DNA of 64,000 nt from Vigna angularis (Eukaryota; Streptophyta; Magnoliopsida; Fabales; Fabaceae): assembly GCF_016808095.1 (NCBI RefSeq), contig NC_068973.1, positions 23,128,501-23,192,500 on the forward strand, given 5' to 3'. Shown piece by piece: positions 30,995 through 41,411 of this stretch. The number at the start of each line of letters is the position of its first letter. The stretch's first letter is position 1. The notes under the pieces are model-generated. The model ran no database searches. It was not told the DNA's origin and was given only the letters and a program-made list of their open reading frames with translations. The translations under genes and the position numbers were made by a program.

Positions 30995-32311
30995 TGATAA
31001 CAGTTGAAAAACTGTTATTTTCATGCTTAAAATTGATACTAAAAGCAACCTTTAGACTTAGAAACTAGCTTGAAATCATGCCTTTTATCTTTATTTTCAG
31101 AAATAAGAGAGCTGGACAGGTTTATGCTTGATTTGAGTGTTTTTGTGCAGGTTTTAAGGTGAATTTAGTGAAAAGAGTGAAGAAGGAGAGAAGTGACATT
31201 AGAAAAGACAAGAAAGAGTGCAAAAAGAGAAGTCGAAGGCACCGCTCAGCGGTAATTTACCGCTGAGCGGCACTCAAGGAGTCACGTTGGTACCGCTGAG
31301 GGGCAAAATGGCCGCTGAGGGGAAGAAAGAAGACGCGCAACCACCGCTGAGCGGTATTTACCGCTGAGCGGCACTTTTTGGGCTTGGGCTTTTGTAATCT
31401 TTTGTAACTCTAGATTAGTATATAAGGGCTTGCACGTCCTAGGGTTAAACATCTTTGGCAGAAACGAGGCAAACACTCTCTCTTCCACCCCTTTGAAGGA
31501 GGATCTTGGATGCTCAGGCTACCTCTTCACCTTTTTAGGGTTTATTCTTTCATTCTTTCATTATTGTTCATCTAGGTTCACCATGAATATGGTGAACTAA
31601 ACCTTGTATGTTTGTTGGGGAATCAATGTAATCTCTTGAAGCTCTCATATATGGAATTTATGCTTGCATCTTAATCTAAGACTTATGCTTTCTTTCATCA
31701 TTAGTTAGGGTTTTTCCTCTTTGCTTAATGCTTGCATTGTTTAACTCATTCTATTGCATGATTATTGGTTTTGTCGATACGGACACGTACGGGGAAGTCT
31801 AGATCCGGGGAATTTCTCCCAATATTATACTGACAATATTATATTGGTTGTCGTTAAGCTCCTGCACTCATGAACTAATCATTCGGAATGCTAGGAATTG
31901 TATGAACTATTTGATTAGGGAGAAGCCATCTAGAATGGTACTTTAGAGAGTGGCATTAACAATGATGATTTGAATGTTGAATTCCTAAAATGTATGAGAG
32001 TGGATGAGATGAAATTGACCCCCAACAACATATTCATTCATATAATCCATTGAAAGTGTTTATCTTTTGTATTTGGCATTGATCAATTCATGCATACATG
32101 TTTAGTTTTCGTCTTGCATAATATAATCCAATTATTTCGTTTGTAAGTCTTAGCTAATCAACAAACCACACAACTAAACTAGGCCGTGAGTCCTTTGGGA
32201 AGAACGATACTTGGTCTTACCAAGTTTATTACTTGAACGATTCGGTCATACTTGCCGATTGTGAAACAAGTTTGTGACATCATATTTTGGTGCTTACAAA
32301 TTTGTCCATCA
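30995..32311 (+). repeat. 3' LTR of Athila element G
   Basis: 1317 bp, the same length as the 5' LTR. Differences seen by eye: T/C in a CCGCTTAGCGG motif, A/C near 31884, and two substitutions near 32070-32076. Terminal duplication GACAG follows. Confidence 0.95.
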
Positions 32312-32316
32312 GACAG

Positions 32317-33477
32317 TTACTAGATGGCGAATGTGCATTGATTACAGGAAGCTAAATAAAGCCACTAGGAAGGATCATTTTCCTCTTCCTTTCATGGACC
32401 AGATGTTAGAAAGATTAGCAGGTCAAGCTTTCTATTGCTTTCTAGATGGATATTCTGGATACAATCAAATTGTGGTAGATCCAAAAGACCAAGAGAAGAC
32501 AGCTTTTACTTGTCCTTTTGGTATCTTTGCCTATAGAAAGATGCCATTTGGATTATGTAATGCTCTAGCTACATTTCAAAGCTGTATGCAGGCGATTTTT
32601 GCAGATCTTCATGGATGATTTTTCAGTTTTTGGAAATTCTTTCCAAAGGTGTTTGGCGAATTTGAATACTGTTCTTAAAAGATGTGTTCAGACAAATCTT
32701 GTTCTTAGTTGGGAGAAATGTCATTTTATGGTAACCGAAGGAATTGTGCTGGGTCATAAAATTTCTGCTAAAGGAATTGAGGTAGATAAAGCCAAAGTAG
32801 AAGTCATTGAGAAACTGCCTCCACCAACAAATGTAAGGGGGATCAGAAGTTTTGTACGTCATGCTAGATTTCATAGAAGATTCATTAAAGATTTCTCAAA
32901 AATTGCTAAACCATTGAGTAATCTTCTGATGCAGGACGCTCCTTTCGTGATGAATGAAGAATGTTTGAAAGCTTTTGACATATTGAAGAGCAAATTAGTG
33001 TTAGCTCCAGTAATTGTAGCTCCAGATTGGGATAAAAATTTTGAACTAATGTGTGATGCAAGTGATTATGCAATAGGAGTTGTTCTTGGCCAGCGGAAAG
33101 AACGGATTTTTCATCCAATTTATTTTGCCAACAAAGTTCTGAATGATGCTCAGTTGAATTATGCTACTACCGAGAAAGAATTTCTTGCTATAGTGTATGC
33201 TCTAGAGAAATTTAGACCTTATCTTATTGGGTCTAAGGTGATTATTTATACAGATCATGCAGCTATCAAATACTTGTTGACAAAGCCAGATTCTAAGCCA
33301 CGTTTGATTAGATGGGTATTACTCTTGCAAGAATTTGATGTGGAGATCCGTGATAAGAAAGGGAGTGAAAATTTGATTGTTTATCATTTGTCACGGTTAA
33401 TCAACAAGGAGGTCACTAGCAAGGAATCAAAAATCTGGGAATCTTTTTCAGATGAAGCACTCATGTATATTCAGTAG
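32317..33477 (+). pseudogene. RT and RNase H of Athila element C
   Basis: Continues the C reading frame beyond the G insertion and its target duplication. RT fingers/palm ([43 protein letters not shown]). The palm motif is FMDDFSVFG near 32614-32640. A small deletion just before it shifts the frame near 32605-32620. RNase H follows ([35 protein letters not shown]) and ends at TAG 33475. Inactive because of the frameshift and stop, but domain identity is clear. Confidence 0.88.
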
Positions 33478-34776
33478 AGGCCATGGTTTGCTGATATGGC
33501 TAATTTCAAAGCTGCAATGGTCATGCCAGAGGATTTAACTTGTCACCAAAGAAAGAAATTTTTGCATGATGCCAAGCAGTTTGTCTGGGATGATCCTTAT
33601 TTGTTCAAGATTGGAGCAGATAATCTTGTGAGGAGATGTGTGACAAATGAAGAAGCAGAAGAAATTCTGTGGCATTGTCATGATTCACCTTATGGGGGAC
33701 ATTTTAATGGAGAAAGAACAGCAGCAAAAGTTCTTCAATCAGGATTTTATTGGCCAACTTTATTTAAAGATGCTCATAATCATGCTAGAAATTGTGATAA
33801 GTGTCAAAGAGCAGGGACGATCACTAAACGTCATGAGATGCCATTACAAGGCATTTTAGAGGTTGAGGCTTTTGATTGTTGGGGTATTGACTTTGTGGGA
33901 CCCTTTCCTCCATCTTTCAACAATGAATATATTTTGGTAGTAGTGGATTATGTGAGTAAATGGGTGGAAGCATTAGCTTGTCCTAAAAATGATGCTAGCA
34001 CGGTAATTAAATTTTTGAAGAAGCAGATATTTTCACGTTTTGGAACAACAAGAGTGTTAATTAGTGATGGGGGATCTCATTTTTGCAATTATCAGTTGGA
34101 AAAAGTACTCAAACATTATGGAGTGAAACATAAGGTAGTTGCACCTTATCATCCACAAACCAATGGACAAGTTGAGGTATCTAACAGAGAGATAAAAAGG
34201 ATCCTGGAAAAAACTGTGACGTCATCAAGAAAGGATTGGTCACTAAAGTTGGATGATGCTCTTTGGGCTTATAGAACGGCAATGAAGACGTCCATGGGTT
34301 TATCACCGTTTCAATTAGTCTATGGGAAAGCATGTCATTTGCTAGTAGAGTTGGAGCATAAAGCATTGTGGGCTTTAAAATTCTTGAATTTTGATCCGTA
34401 TGAAACTCAAGGCACACGTAGAAGGAAAATTCTGGAGCTTGAAGAAATGCGGTTACATGCATATGATGCATCCAAGGCTTAAAAAGATAAAATTAAATTT
34501 TATCATGACAGGAAGTTAGTAAATAAAGTCTTTAATCCAGGACAACAGGTACTATTATTCAACTCAAGATTGAAGATATTCCCTGGGAAGTTGAAGACAA
34601 AATGGTCAGGATCATTTGTAGTAAAAGGAGTGCATCCACATGGAGCGATTGAAATATTTAATCCAGCTGCTGATGATCCACAGAAAAGCTGGGTGGTGAA
34701 TGGTCAACGTCTCAAGCCTTATTTAGGGGGAGAAGTGCAACACTTGTCCACAATGATGCAGTTGGTTGATCCTTGA
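33478..34776 (+). pseudogene. Integrase of Athila element C
   Basis: Same frame as RNase H. Zinc finger [11 protein letters not shown] ... CDKCQ (33670-33815). Catalytic core with D in [11 protein letters not shown] in [10 protein letters not shown] in [18 protein letters not shown] at 34480 separates the C-terminal part, which contains FPGKLKTKWSGSF, VVKGVHPHGAIEI and VNGQRLKPY before TGA at 34774. No chromodomain, as expected for Athila. The C-terminal segment is the likely source of the tails in the G and A polyproteins. Confidence 0.88.
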
Positions 34777-34792
34777 AATTTTGGGTCAGGCT

Positions 34793-34831
34793 CGTGACGT
34801 TAAACAAGCGCTTACTGGGAGGCAACCCAGT
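34793..34831 (+). other. Conserved post-ORF module (C)
   Basis: GGGTCAGGCTCGTGACG, TTAAACAAGCGCTTA, CTGGG-AGGCAA-CCCAG, 17 nt after the IN stop. Only one copy here, without TACTGAWG hairpins. Confidence 0.7.
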
Positions 34832-36032
34832 GTTTTGAACTTATTTACTTGTGTTTTTAGAATAGGGTTTTATGTACTCAATTGGAAACTTTGGCTGTTA
34901 TGATGGTTTGCTTATGATTGTGATTGTTTGATAAGTAATGCTTGATGATGCTTTGATATGGATTGATGTTGAGATGTGCACATTATGTGCTTATACAGGT
35001 GGTTCACAAGCTTTGTGAACAAATGCATGATGTTGTGATTGTGATTGTGATATTAAGCAGGATGTGTATGTATGTGAATGAGCTTATATGTGAGGTTTTG
35101 AGCTCTAGAGTTTTTGTGATTGAGTGCTATTACTTTGAAAGCATGAATGACTTTGCCCATGTTTTCTATGATTGAATTACTAGCTTGTTTGCATCATATG
35201 ATCAAGGCCATTTGTTAGTAACCCTTGTATTAGCCAATTTCATGAAATGAGCCACTAAAAGAGAACACTATGTGTTCTATCCTTTGAACCCCTAGCCTTG
35301 AACATGATTTGAAAACCCTTGTTGAAAAGCTTTACCTTGAGTTAAGTAGAAAATATTTTGTGGTATTCACAAATGTTCAAGTTTGGGGTTGTTGGAAAAT
35401 AGAAAGGGAAATTGAAAGCATTGAGCTAAGAGCTAAGAATTAAGTATATGAAAAGAGAAAGAAAAAGAGAAAGAAAAGAAAAGAAAAAGCAAAGCTCAAT
35501 AAAAAAAGAAAGTTGGGGAAAAGTAAGAATGATTGTGTTTATATGATTCTCTTAACTCAAGGGTTTTGTAATATAGAAAAACCAATTTTCTTGTTAGCCC
35601 AGCCACATTATAAGCCATTGAAAAGTCCTTGTGAGGATGCATGCTTGTGAATTTATTTGATTGTGGTTAAATGAAAGGCAAAGTCAATTCATGTGACATT
35701 GTGATAGTAGAGCGAATGAGTGATTACCTCTCATACACTTGTATTTGAGTGAAACACTTTACTTAGTGAGGAAATATTCCATGAGCACATGAACATCCAT
35801 GCTTAGTTGATTGATCATTCATGAAAAATAGCATTTGTTAGATATTAAGTGACTTTGTGAACACTAAAGCATGTGTATGTCTTGATTGAAGTCTTTGTCC
35901 TGAGCTTAATTGAAGTTTTTACTTATCTTGAAAAGAGGATTTTTGAATGGTGTAAACCATTGTATTGATTGGTAGAAGATTGAGTTACATCTTGTTTGCT
36001 TGAGGACAAGCAAAGTTCTAAGTTTGGGGTTG
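34832..36032 (+). other. 3' untranslated region of element C
   Basis: Non-coding, homologous to G 29764-30994: internal CAAGTTTGGGGTTG (35378-35391), purine tract (35450-35490), LTR-adjacent CTAAGTTTGGGGTTG (36018-36032). No ORF2 or remnant. Confidence 0.75.
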
Positions 36033-37188
36033 TGATAACAGTTGAAAAACTGTTATTTTCATGCTTAAAATTGATAATAAAAGCAACCTTTAACACTTAG
36101 AAACTAGCTTGGAATCATGCTTTTGTTCATATTTTTGGAAATAAGAGAGCTGGACAGGTTTATGCTTGATTTCAGTGTTTTATGCAGGTTTTAAGGTGAT
36201 TTTGGTGAAAGAAGTGAAGAAGGATAGAGATGGAATTAGAAAAGAACTCAAAAAGTACAAAAGGAGAAGCCGCAAGTACCGCTAAGTGGCAGTTTATCGC
36301 TGAGCGGCACTCAGGAACACCCGTTGGCTCCGTTGAGGGGTGAAAATGCAGCTGAGGGGAAAATTGACTTTGCGCTAGTACCGCTGAGCGACACTTTACC
36401 GTTGAGCGGTGGTATTTTGGGCTTAGGCCCACTTTTCTGTAATATTACGAATAATATATAAGCTTTAGGACTTCCTAGGGTTTGTATCTTTGGCTGGAGA
36501 CGAAGCAAACACACACCTTTACACCCCTTGGAGGAAGATCTTGGATGCTAAGGCTACCTTCTCATCTTTCTAGGGTTCTATCTTTCATTCTTTCATTATT
36601 GTTCATCTAGTTTGACCATGAATATGTTGTGAAACTCTCATATATGGAATTTGTGTTTTATCATCTTATTTGAAGATACATGCTTTCTTTCATCATTAGT
36701 TAGGGTTTTTCCTCCTTGCTTAAAGCTTGCATTGTTTAACTCATTCAATGCCATGATTATTGATTTTGTCGATATGGGAACGTACGGGGAAATCTAGATC
36801 CGGGGAATTTCTCCGAATAGCATTTTGCCTAGACATAGGAATTTGAGGGTTGGTTGTCGTTAAGCTTCTGCACTTCAGAATTAATTATTAGGGATGCTAG
36901 GAGTTGTATGAACTCGTAATTAAGGATAGGCCTTCTTGCAAGGTGATTTAGAGAGTGGCATTAACATTGATGAAAAGAATGATGTATTCCTAAAGTATAT
37001 GAGAGTGGGTAAGATGAAATTGATTATCCTAACAACATACTCATCCATCTAATTCATTAAAGTGTTTGATTTCCTCTTTTCCATTGATCAAATTCATGCA
37101 TACATGTTTAATTATTGTCTTTTGCATTTAAAATCTACAATCAATTGTTCACAAGTCTTAAATAATCAACAAATCATATAACTAACTA
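36033..37188 (+). repeat. 3' LTR of Athila element C, truncated
   Basis: Begins TGATAACAGTTG and follows 18944-20123 with scattered substitutions and a deletion near 36620. It stops at ATAACTAACTA, about 130 bp before the normal LTR end, and joins another LTR fragment. The junction also removed the rest of element A. Confidence 0.88.
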
Positions 37189-38093
37189 ACCAGAGTGGAG
37201 AAAAGTCAACCAGAGTGTAGAGAAAGGGCATTGAGCGCCAATTTCTTCTGTCTCACGCCTGAGCGCCACCGCTGAGCGTCAGTTTAGTGTCGCAACCATC
37301 GCTGGGCGCCCTAAGTGGGGCGCTGAGCACAAGTTTCGTGGGCTTGGACCCGTTTTCTGTTATTTTTATGTTCTTTTTAAGGACTTGCACGTCCTAGGGA
37401 ATGTATCTCTTGATGGCATAAGCACGAAAACACACATTTTGCTCCTTTGGAGGAAGATTTGGGGATGCGGGAGTCTCCTCTTCAGTTTCTAGGGTTTTTC
37501 TATCTCTTCCATTCCATTGTTCATTAAGTTTCTCCATGATTATGGTGAACAACTTTATTTGTTGTTGGGGAAGATGTAACATCTAAACTCTCATGTATTG
37601 AATTGATTTTTATTATAAATGCTTTACTTGATTAATTGTTAGGGTTTTCCTTTACGCTCTATGCATTCTTTGTTTAACTCATTCAATTTCATGATTATTG
37701 ATTTTGTCGATATGGACACATATGGGGAAATCTATAATTGGGGGAAATTCTCTCAAAAGCAATATTACCTAGACATATGGATAGGAGGGTTGGTTGCCTT
37801 TAAGCTTCTGTGCGAATGTAATGCATAATTAATTGCTGCGGATACAAGACATTGTGATCTAGTAACTAAGAGTAGGCTTTCTTCACCGAGACATCGGGTT
37901 TAAGGTAAATTAGAAAGTGGCATTAACATTTAATGAAGAAGTAGAATTATTATATCCATGAGAGTGGATAGGTGAAATCTAAACCCCAACAACATATTCA
38001 TCTCATATTTTCAATATCATCCATTCACCCTCGTGTTTAGCCTCAATTGATCAAATTTGCATTCATGTTTATTTTCAATATCATCTAGGCGCC
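37189..38093 (+). mobile_element. LTR fragment, K-type Athila
   Basis: Matches 4305-5003 (element K) and extends further right. It carries CGCTGAGCGCC-type motifs (37229-37330) in place of CCGCTGAGCGG, TTGTTGGGGAAGATG, and GAGAGTGGATAGG. Both true LTR ends are missing. Confidence 0.6.
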
Positions 38094-38236
38094 CTGCGAC
38101 CTTTTTCAACCTTCTTCTCTTGATGATCTTGTGCTCCTAGTACAAATTTTCTGATTTTATCCTGCAGACACTAAAGAACACTGCACTAGAACACCCAATT
38201 AGCACTAAAAGATTAAAAAAATTAATAAATAAAAAT
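38094..38236 (-). mobile_element. Fragment of Athila leader and gag start
   Basis: On the minus strand TTTTTAGTGCTAATTGGG, GTGTCTGCAG and a few basic codons (IRKFVLGAQDHQEKK) resemble the leader/gag junction of B and G. Too short to place further. Confidence 0.4.
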
Positions 38237-38366
38237 ATAAAAAGATAAAAAGATAAAAAGATAAAAAGATAAAAAGATAAAAAGATAAAATGATAAAAAG
38301 ATAAAAAGATAAAAAGATAAAAAGATAAAAAGATAAAAAGATAAAAAGATAAAAAGATAAAAAGAT
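38237..38366. repeat. Microsatellite (AAAAAGAT)n
   Basis: About 16 near-perfect copies of an 8-bp unit with one interruption (AAAATGAT). It lies where Athila leaders keep their T-rich tract (minus-strand unit ATCTTTTT), so it probably expanded from such a tract. Confidence 0.9.
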
Positions 38367-38845
38367 ATGTTTTTCGTCCCTTAAGTATCACACGATTTTG
38401 TTTTTAGTCCCTACTCAAAACTTTGATGGTTTTTAGTCCTTATAGTTTTGAAACTCTGACTATTAGTCCTTCAAATTGGACGGTGTTATGTTTTAGTAGA
38501 TGTGGCAAACGACGATGCCACGTGAAATATCAGTTGCCCTCTTCACTCTCTACCACGTTGGAGGTTTAACTGTTGAACTGAGATTAAGTATGTTAAGTGT
38601 GCATTTCATTCAAGAGCACTTCGTCATCTGTTATAAATGAGATTTGAAGAAGTTGGGTTCTTCTTCGTCACTGCAATTGGGGGCAAAGAAAGCTAAGGTG
38701 GTATATCTGAAGGTTGGAGTTCGTGTTCTTGAGGAGGTAAGTTGATATGTTTTGTTTTGCTCTTCTTCGTGTGAATATAAGGATTGGGGATATAGGGTTT
38801 GGGTGGGCAGGAAAGCTGATGAAGGGATTTCTTTGTTGTAGTGAA

Positions 38846-39364
38846 ATGAAAGGTGAGAGTGGAGGAAATGGTTGGACGCGAAGGTCAATTGGTTCGGGAA
38901 AGTCGCAAAGTTGTGGATCATCTTCATGGTTACCTTGTAAATTGTGTGGTTGTGGTGAAACATTGTTGGTTTTGAAGGCAACTACTGTGAAGAACAAAGG
39001 AAGATTATTTTATAGATGTAGAAATTGGGTAGTAAGTGATTAAATCTTTCATATCATGTGCTGAATTTTGAATTAATCTTGTGTTGTTTTGATTGCAGAG
39101 TAATTCAAGTTGTAATTACTTGAATGGCATGATGAAGGAGTTTCTGAAATTGAAGGAAGCTTTGAAAGAAAACATGAAGAACTTGAAATGTGTTTGGAAA
39201 ATGAAAAACTTGTACTGGATCTAAGGAAGAAGAACGACAAGTTGAAAAGGAAATTAGAACAAGAGAAGAAAGTTGGGAAAATGATGTTGTTGTTGTTTGT
39301 CTTGTCATGGGCGTTAACAATTTTCTTTTGTATTATGTTTTTGTTGAAGATGAATTGTAATTAA
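38846..39364 (+). pseudogene. GRF zinc finger, coiled coil, C-terminal membrane anchor protein
   Basis: Exon 1 (38846-39031) encodes a GRF-type zinc finger: CKLCGCGETLLVLKA then NKGRLFYRCRN. Donor GTAAGT at 39032 and acceptor TTGATTGCAG at 39098 give a 67-bp intron that keeps the frame. Exon 2 begins SNSSCNY. A one-base loss near 39120 then shifts the frame; the frame further on encodes a Lys/Glu-rich coiled coil (LVLDLRKKNDKLKRKLEQ) and a hydrophobic C-terminal anchor (LLLFVLSWALTIFFCIMFLL) before TAA at 39362. This finger-coil-anchor layout is common among plant GRF proteins as I remember them. The start is uncertain; upstream ATGs exist. Single frameshift, so a recent pseudogene or a sequence error. 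Confidence 0.7.
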
Positions 39365-39838
39365 GAATTATGGTTGAATAAAATGAGGTAGTTGAGTTTG
39401 TCTCGAAATTCTGCTTGACTAAATTCTCCAAATAACTTATTTTTTTTCCCTTTAACATTCCACTGTTACTATTACTGGTCTTTTGTTGTATGTTAATAAA
39501 GAAAACAATTGGCAGCATAAGAAAGTAGAAGTAGAGTATCTGTGAATGTGAACTTGGAATAAATAAAGTTAACTTGGCATAATGCAAAGATGGAATACAA
39601 CAAGAAGCAGGATATAATATGAAGTGGTCCCATACTATTAAATAAGATAAGTTAAGTGGTCCCTTTCCACTACAAAAAATATTGTAATAACAGTACTAAA
39701 GTAAGTTAAATGGTCCCTTACAATTACATAGGATGGTAGATGTTAAAAGCAACCACTGTACCCACTACTATTGTTCCCTAAGTGGGTGACTGTAACTTAC
39801 AAAATACATTAAAATAAACGCTTGGCTACAATAAATCT
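39365..39838. other. Intergenic region between convergent MULE genes
   Basis: A/T-rich, no ORF. Contains three imperfect copies of a TTAAGTGGTCCCTT-like word between 39619 and 39722. Confidence 0.5.
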
Positions 39839-40405
39839 TCAATTGGTACTAGCTTGGGACCCTAGATGTTGTACAACCAGTAGTCGTGAGGATGTTCTTC
39901 TTCCACCTTGGTGACTTGATGCAGGTCCTGCTCCACTGCCACTTCTTCTTCCCCGTGTTGATGTTCCTCCTCCTTGGTGACTTGATGCAGGTCCTGCTCC
40001 ACTGCCACTTCTTCTTCCCCTTGTTGATGTTGCTCCTCCTTGTGACGTTGATGGAGCTGGTTCTGCTTGAGAACCTCCTACAGTGGAAGTCGCCCTTGTG
40101 CTGCCAGATCCTCCTACACTTGAAGTGGCCCTTGTGTTCTGTAAATGGAAGTAAGCAACATTGAAATTATCATAGTGTAAATAAGTTTGAATGTGTAAAT
40201 AAGTGAAGTTGTAAAAGAGTGATTTTGTACCTTTTTCTTTCCCCTTTTACATGTTCTTACATTATGACCAAATTCATTGCAGCTGCTACACTTCATAACA
40301 AGATTCTTCTTTGACAATTTTGTATGAGTCACATATTCATCAGTCTCCCTTCTTCTTAGTTTTTTAGGCCTCCCAGGGGGTGTTTTATAAATTGGAGGTA
40401 GTAGT
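39839..40405 (-). pseudogene. C-terminal exons of MuDR-type transposase
   Basis: Exon at 40231-40404 encodes PPGRPKKLRRRETDE and a zinc knuckle CSSCNEFGHNVRTC followed by KRGKKK. This is the signature C-terminus of plant Mutator-like transposases. A 92-bp intron (40139-40230, donor GTACAA, acceptor TTTACAG) joins in frame to a last exon ending at TGA 39839. That exon is Gly/Ser/Arg/Thr-rich and contains two perfect-frame 22-residue repeats (GGGTSTRGRRSGSGAGPASS plus two residues). The DDE catalytic and SWIM domains are absent from the window. Confidence 0.75.
39906..40037 (-). repeat. 66-bp tandem repeat in transposase last exon
   Basis: Two adjacent copies (39906-39971, 39972-40037), nearly identical. 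66 bp equals 22 codons, so the frame is kept. Confidence 0.8.
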
Positions 40406-41411
40406 GAACTTATGAATTTAAAACAGACTCTATTCAAAAAAATCCTTCTATATTTTAACAAAGAAAAAGGGTGAAAGATTTGGATTTTGCACCCTTTCAA
40501 AATGCTACAACCTCCATTCACAAAAATCCTTCTACATTTTAACAATCCTGCGGATCTTTTCATGGTTTGGTTTTCATTTTATTCGTATGTTTAGTGTTAT
40601 TATGTTTTTCCTTTGTTTCGTTTCCATTTATAACCTACATAATAATGGACATCTTTTAGAAATCCTTCACATAATTTTACGTCGAATACTGAAGGAAAAG
40701 ATGTCCCTATGTAATTCCCAATTAACGTGGACATCCCTCAGGTAATAGCACAAAGTTAATGCTCACAACGACTCCAATGCCTTTCACGTCGAAGCCCCCT
40801 AGAGTCAGACGTTCTACGGGAATTTAAAAAGGAAAAAGAAAAAAAAGTGCTACGTTTGCCTTCTGATAACGAATAACACGTCAGATGCCCAAGGAATCTG
40901 ACTATTATTGTTGTAGTAAAAGAAAAAAGAATTAAACCAAAAAGACACTTTGGAAGTCTGAAGAAATTGAGATATATCATTTACGTAGTCTGTGTTTTAT
41001 TATTGAAGCCCATTTCAGGCCCATATCAGGCCTTTCCCAACAGTAATTGTTTATGTAGACATCCATTTATAAAATTTCTTTTAACAACTCCAAGATTTCT
41101 TAATGTTAACTTGTAACAATTCCAAGGCCTTTCAAAATGCTACAACATTCATAAAATTCATAAACTCCTTCAAATCATTTCAAAAACAGACCCTACAGAG
41201 GACGTCAAATATTTTCAAAATAGACGTGTTATTGGAGGATAAAAAGGAAAAATAAAAAAAGATAAAAAAAAAAGGAACGACCAATGTCAGGCGTATTATG
41301 ACGTTTTTTTGCAGAAATTATGTTTTTAATTTTTTGTTTTAAACCATCCGACAAAACAACTTCAAGAAAACTTAAAAAATGAATTATTCAAAAATGATCA
41401 CACTGTGCAAT
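40406..41411. repeat. Duplicated non-coding host sequence, left part
   Basis: 40406-40640 is about 85-90% like 53291-53518. 40755-41075 resembles 52790-53010 (TTTCACGTCGAAG, CAGGCCTTTCCCAAC, GTAGACATCCATTTATAAA). The two blocks occur in opposite order on the two sides of E, as expected of a broken tandem duplication. No gene seen. Confidence 0.6.

Larger units (their letters stand above)
23214..32311 (+). mobile_element. Young complete non-autonomous Athila element G
   Basis: 9098 bp with 1317-bp LTRs at 23214-24530 and 30995-32311 and perfect target duplication GACAG (23209-23213 and 32312-32316). It sits inside the RT region of C. Internal order: tRNA-Asp primer site, T-rich leader, 805-codon gag-PR ORF, module, five hairpins, second module, promoter-like region and intron, 408-codon ORF2, hairpin, 3'UTR. 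RT, RNase H and the IN core are absent. Both ORFs are open. I count about four LTR mismatches by eye (0.3%), indicating a very recent insertion in the order of 0.1 Myr at a commonly used grass LTR rate (1.3e-8). It must have been mobilised in trans. Confidence 0.95.
18944..37188 (+). mobile_element. Athila element C with full pol, split by G, 3' end truncated
   Basis: Plus-strand element: 5' LTR 18944-20253, primer site, gag-PR and RT start (20549-23213), insertion of G (23214-32311), RT-RH-IN (32317-34776), post-ORF module, 3'UTR, 3' LTR 36033-37188 truncated by about 130 bp. The left flank is ACTCT; the right duplication is lost. No ORF2 follows IN. LTRs differ at many sites and by indels, and the coding frame has six stops and a frameshift, so it is clearly older than G. 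It is the only Athila copy here that still shows the RT-RH-IN domains. Confidence 0.88.
38373..40405. mobile_element. Broken Mutator-like element with GRF gene and transposase end
   Basis: Left end 38373-38520 has repeated TTTTAGTCC words, a GGACGGTGTT and GATGTGGCAAAC. This follows the same plan as the MULE TIRs at 60408. Inside are a plus-strand GRF zinc-finger gene and the 3' exons of a minus-strand MuDR-type transposase, in convergent order. The right part of the element, with the catalytic transposase and right TIR, is missing; at 40406 unrelated duplicated sequence begins. Confidence 0.55.

Noticed and set aside
38137..38391. Open frame of repeated Phe/Leu/Ser/Ile on the minus strand
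   Set aside because: Translation of the 8-bp microsatellite; no other coding evidence.
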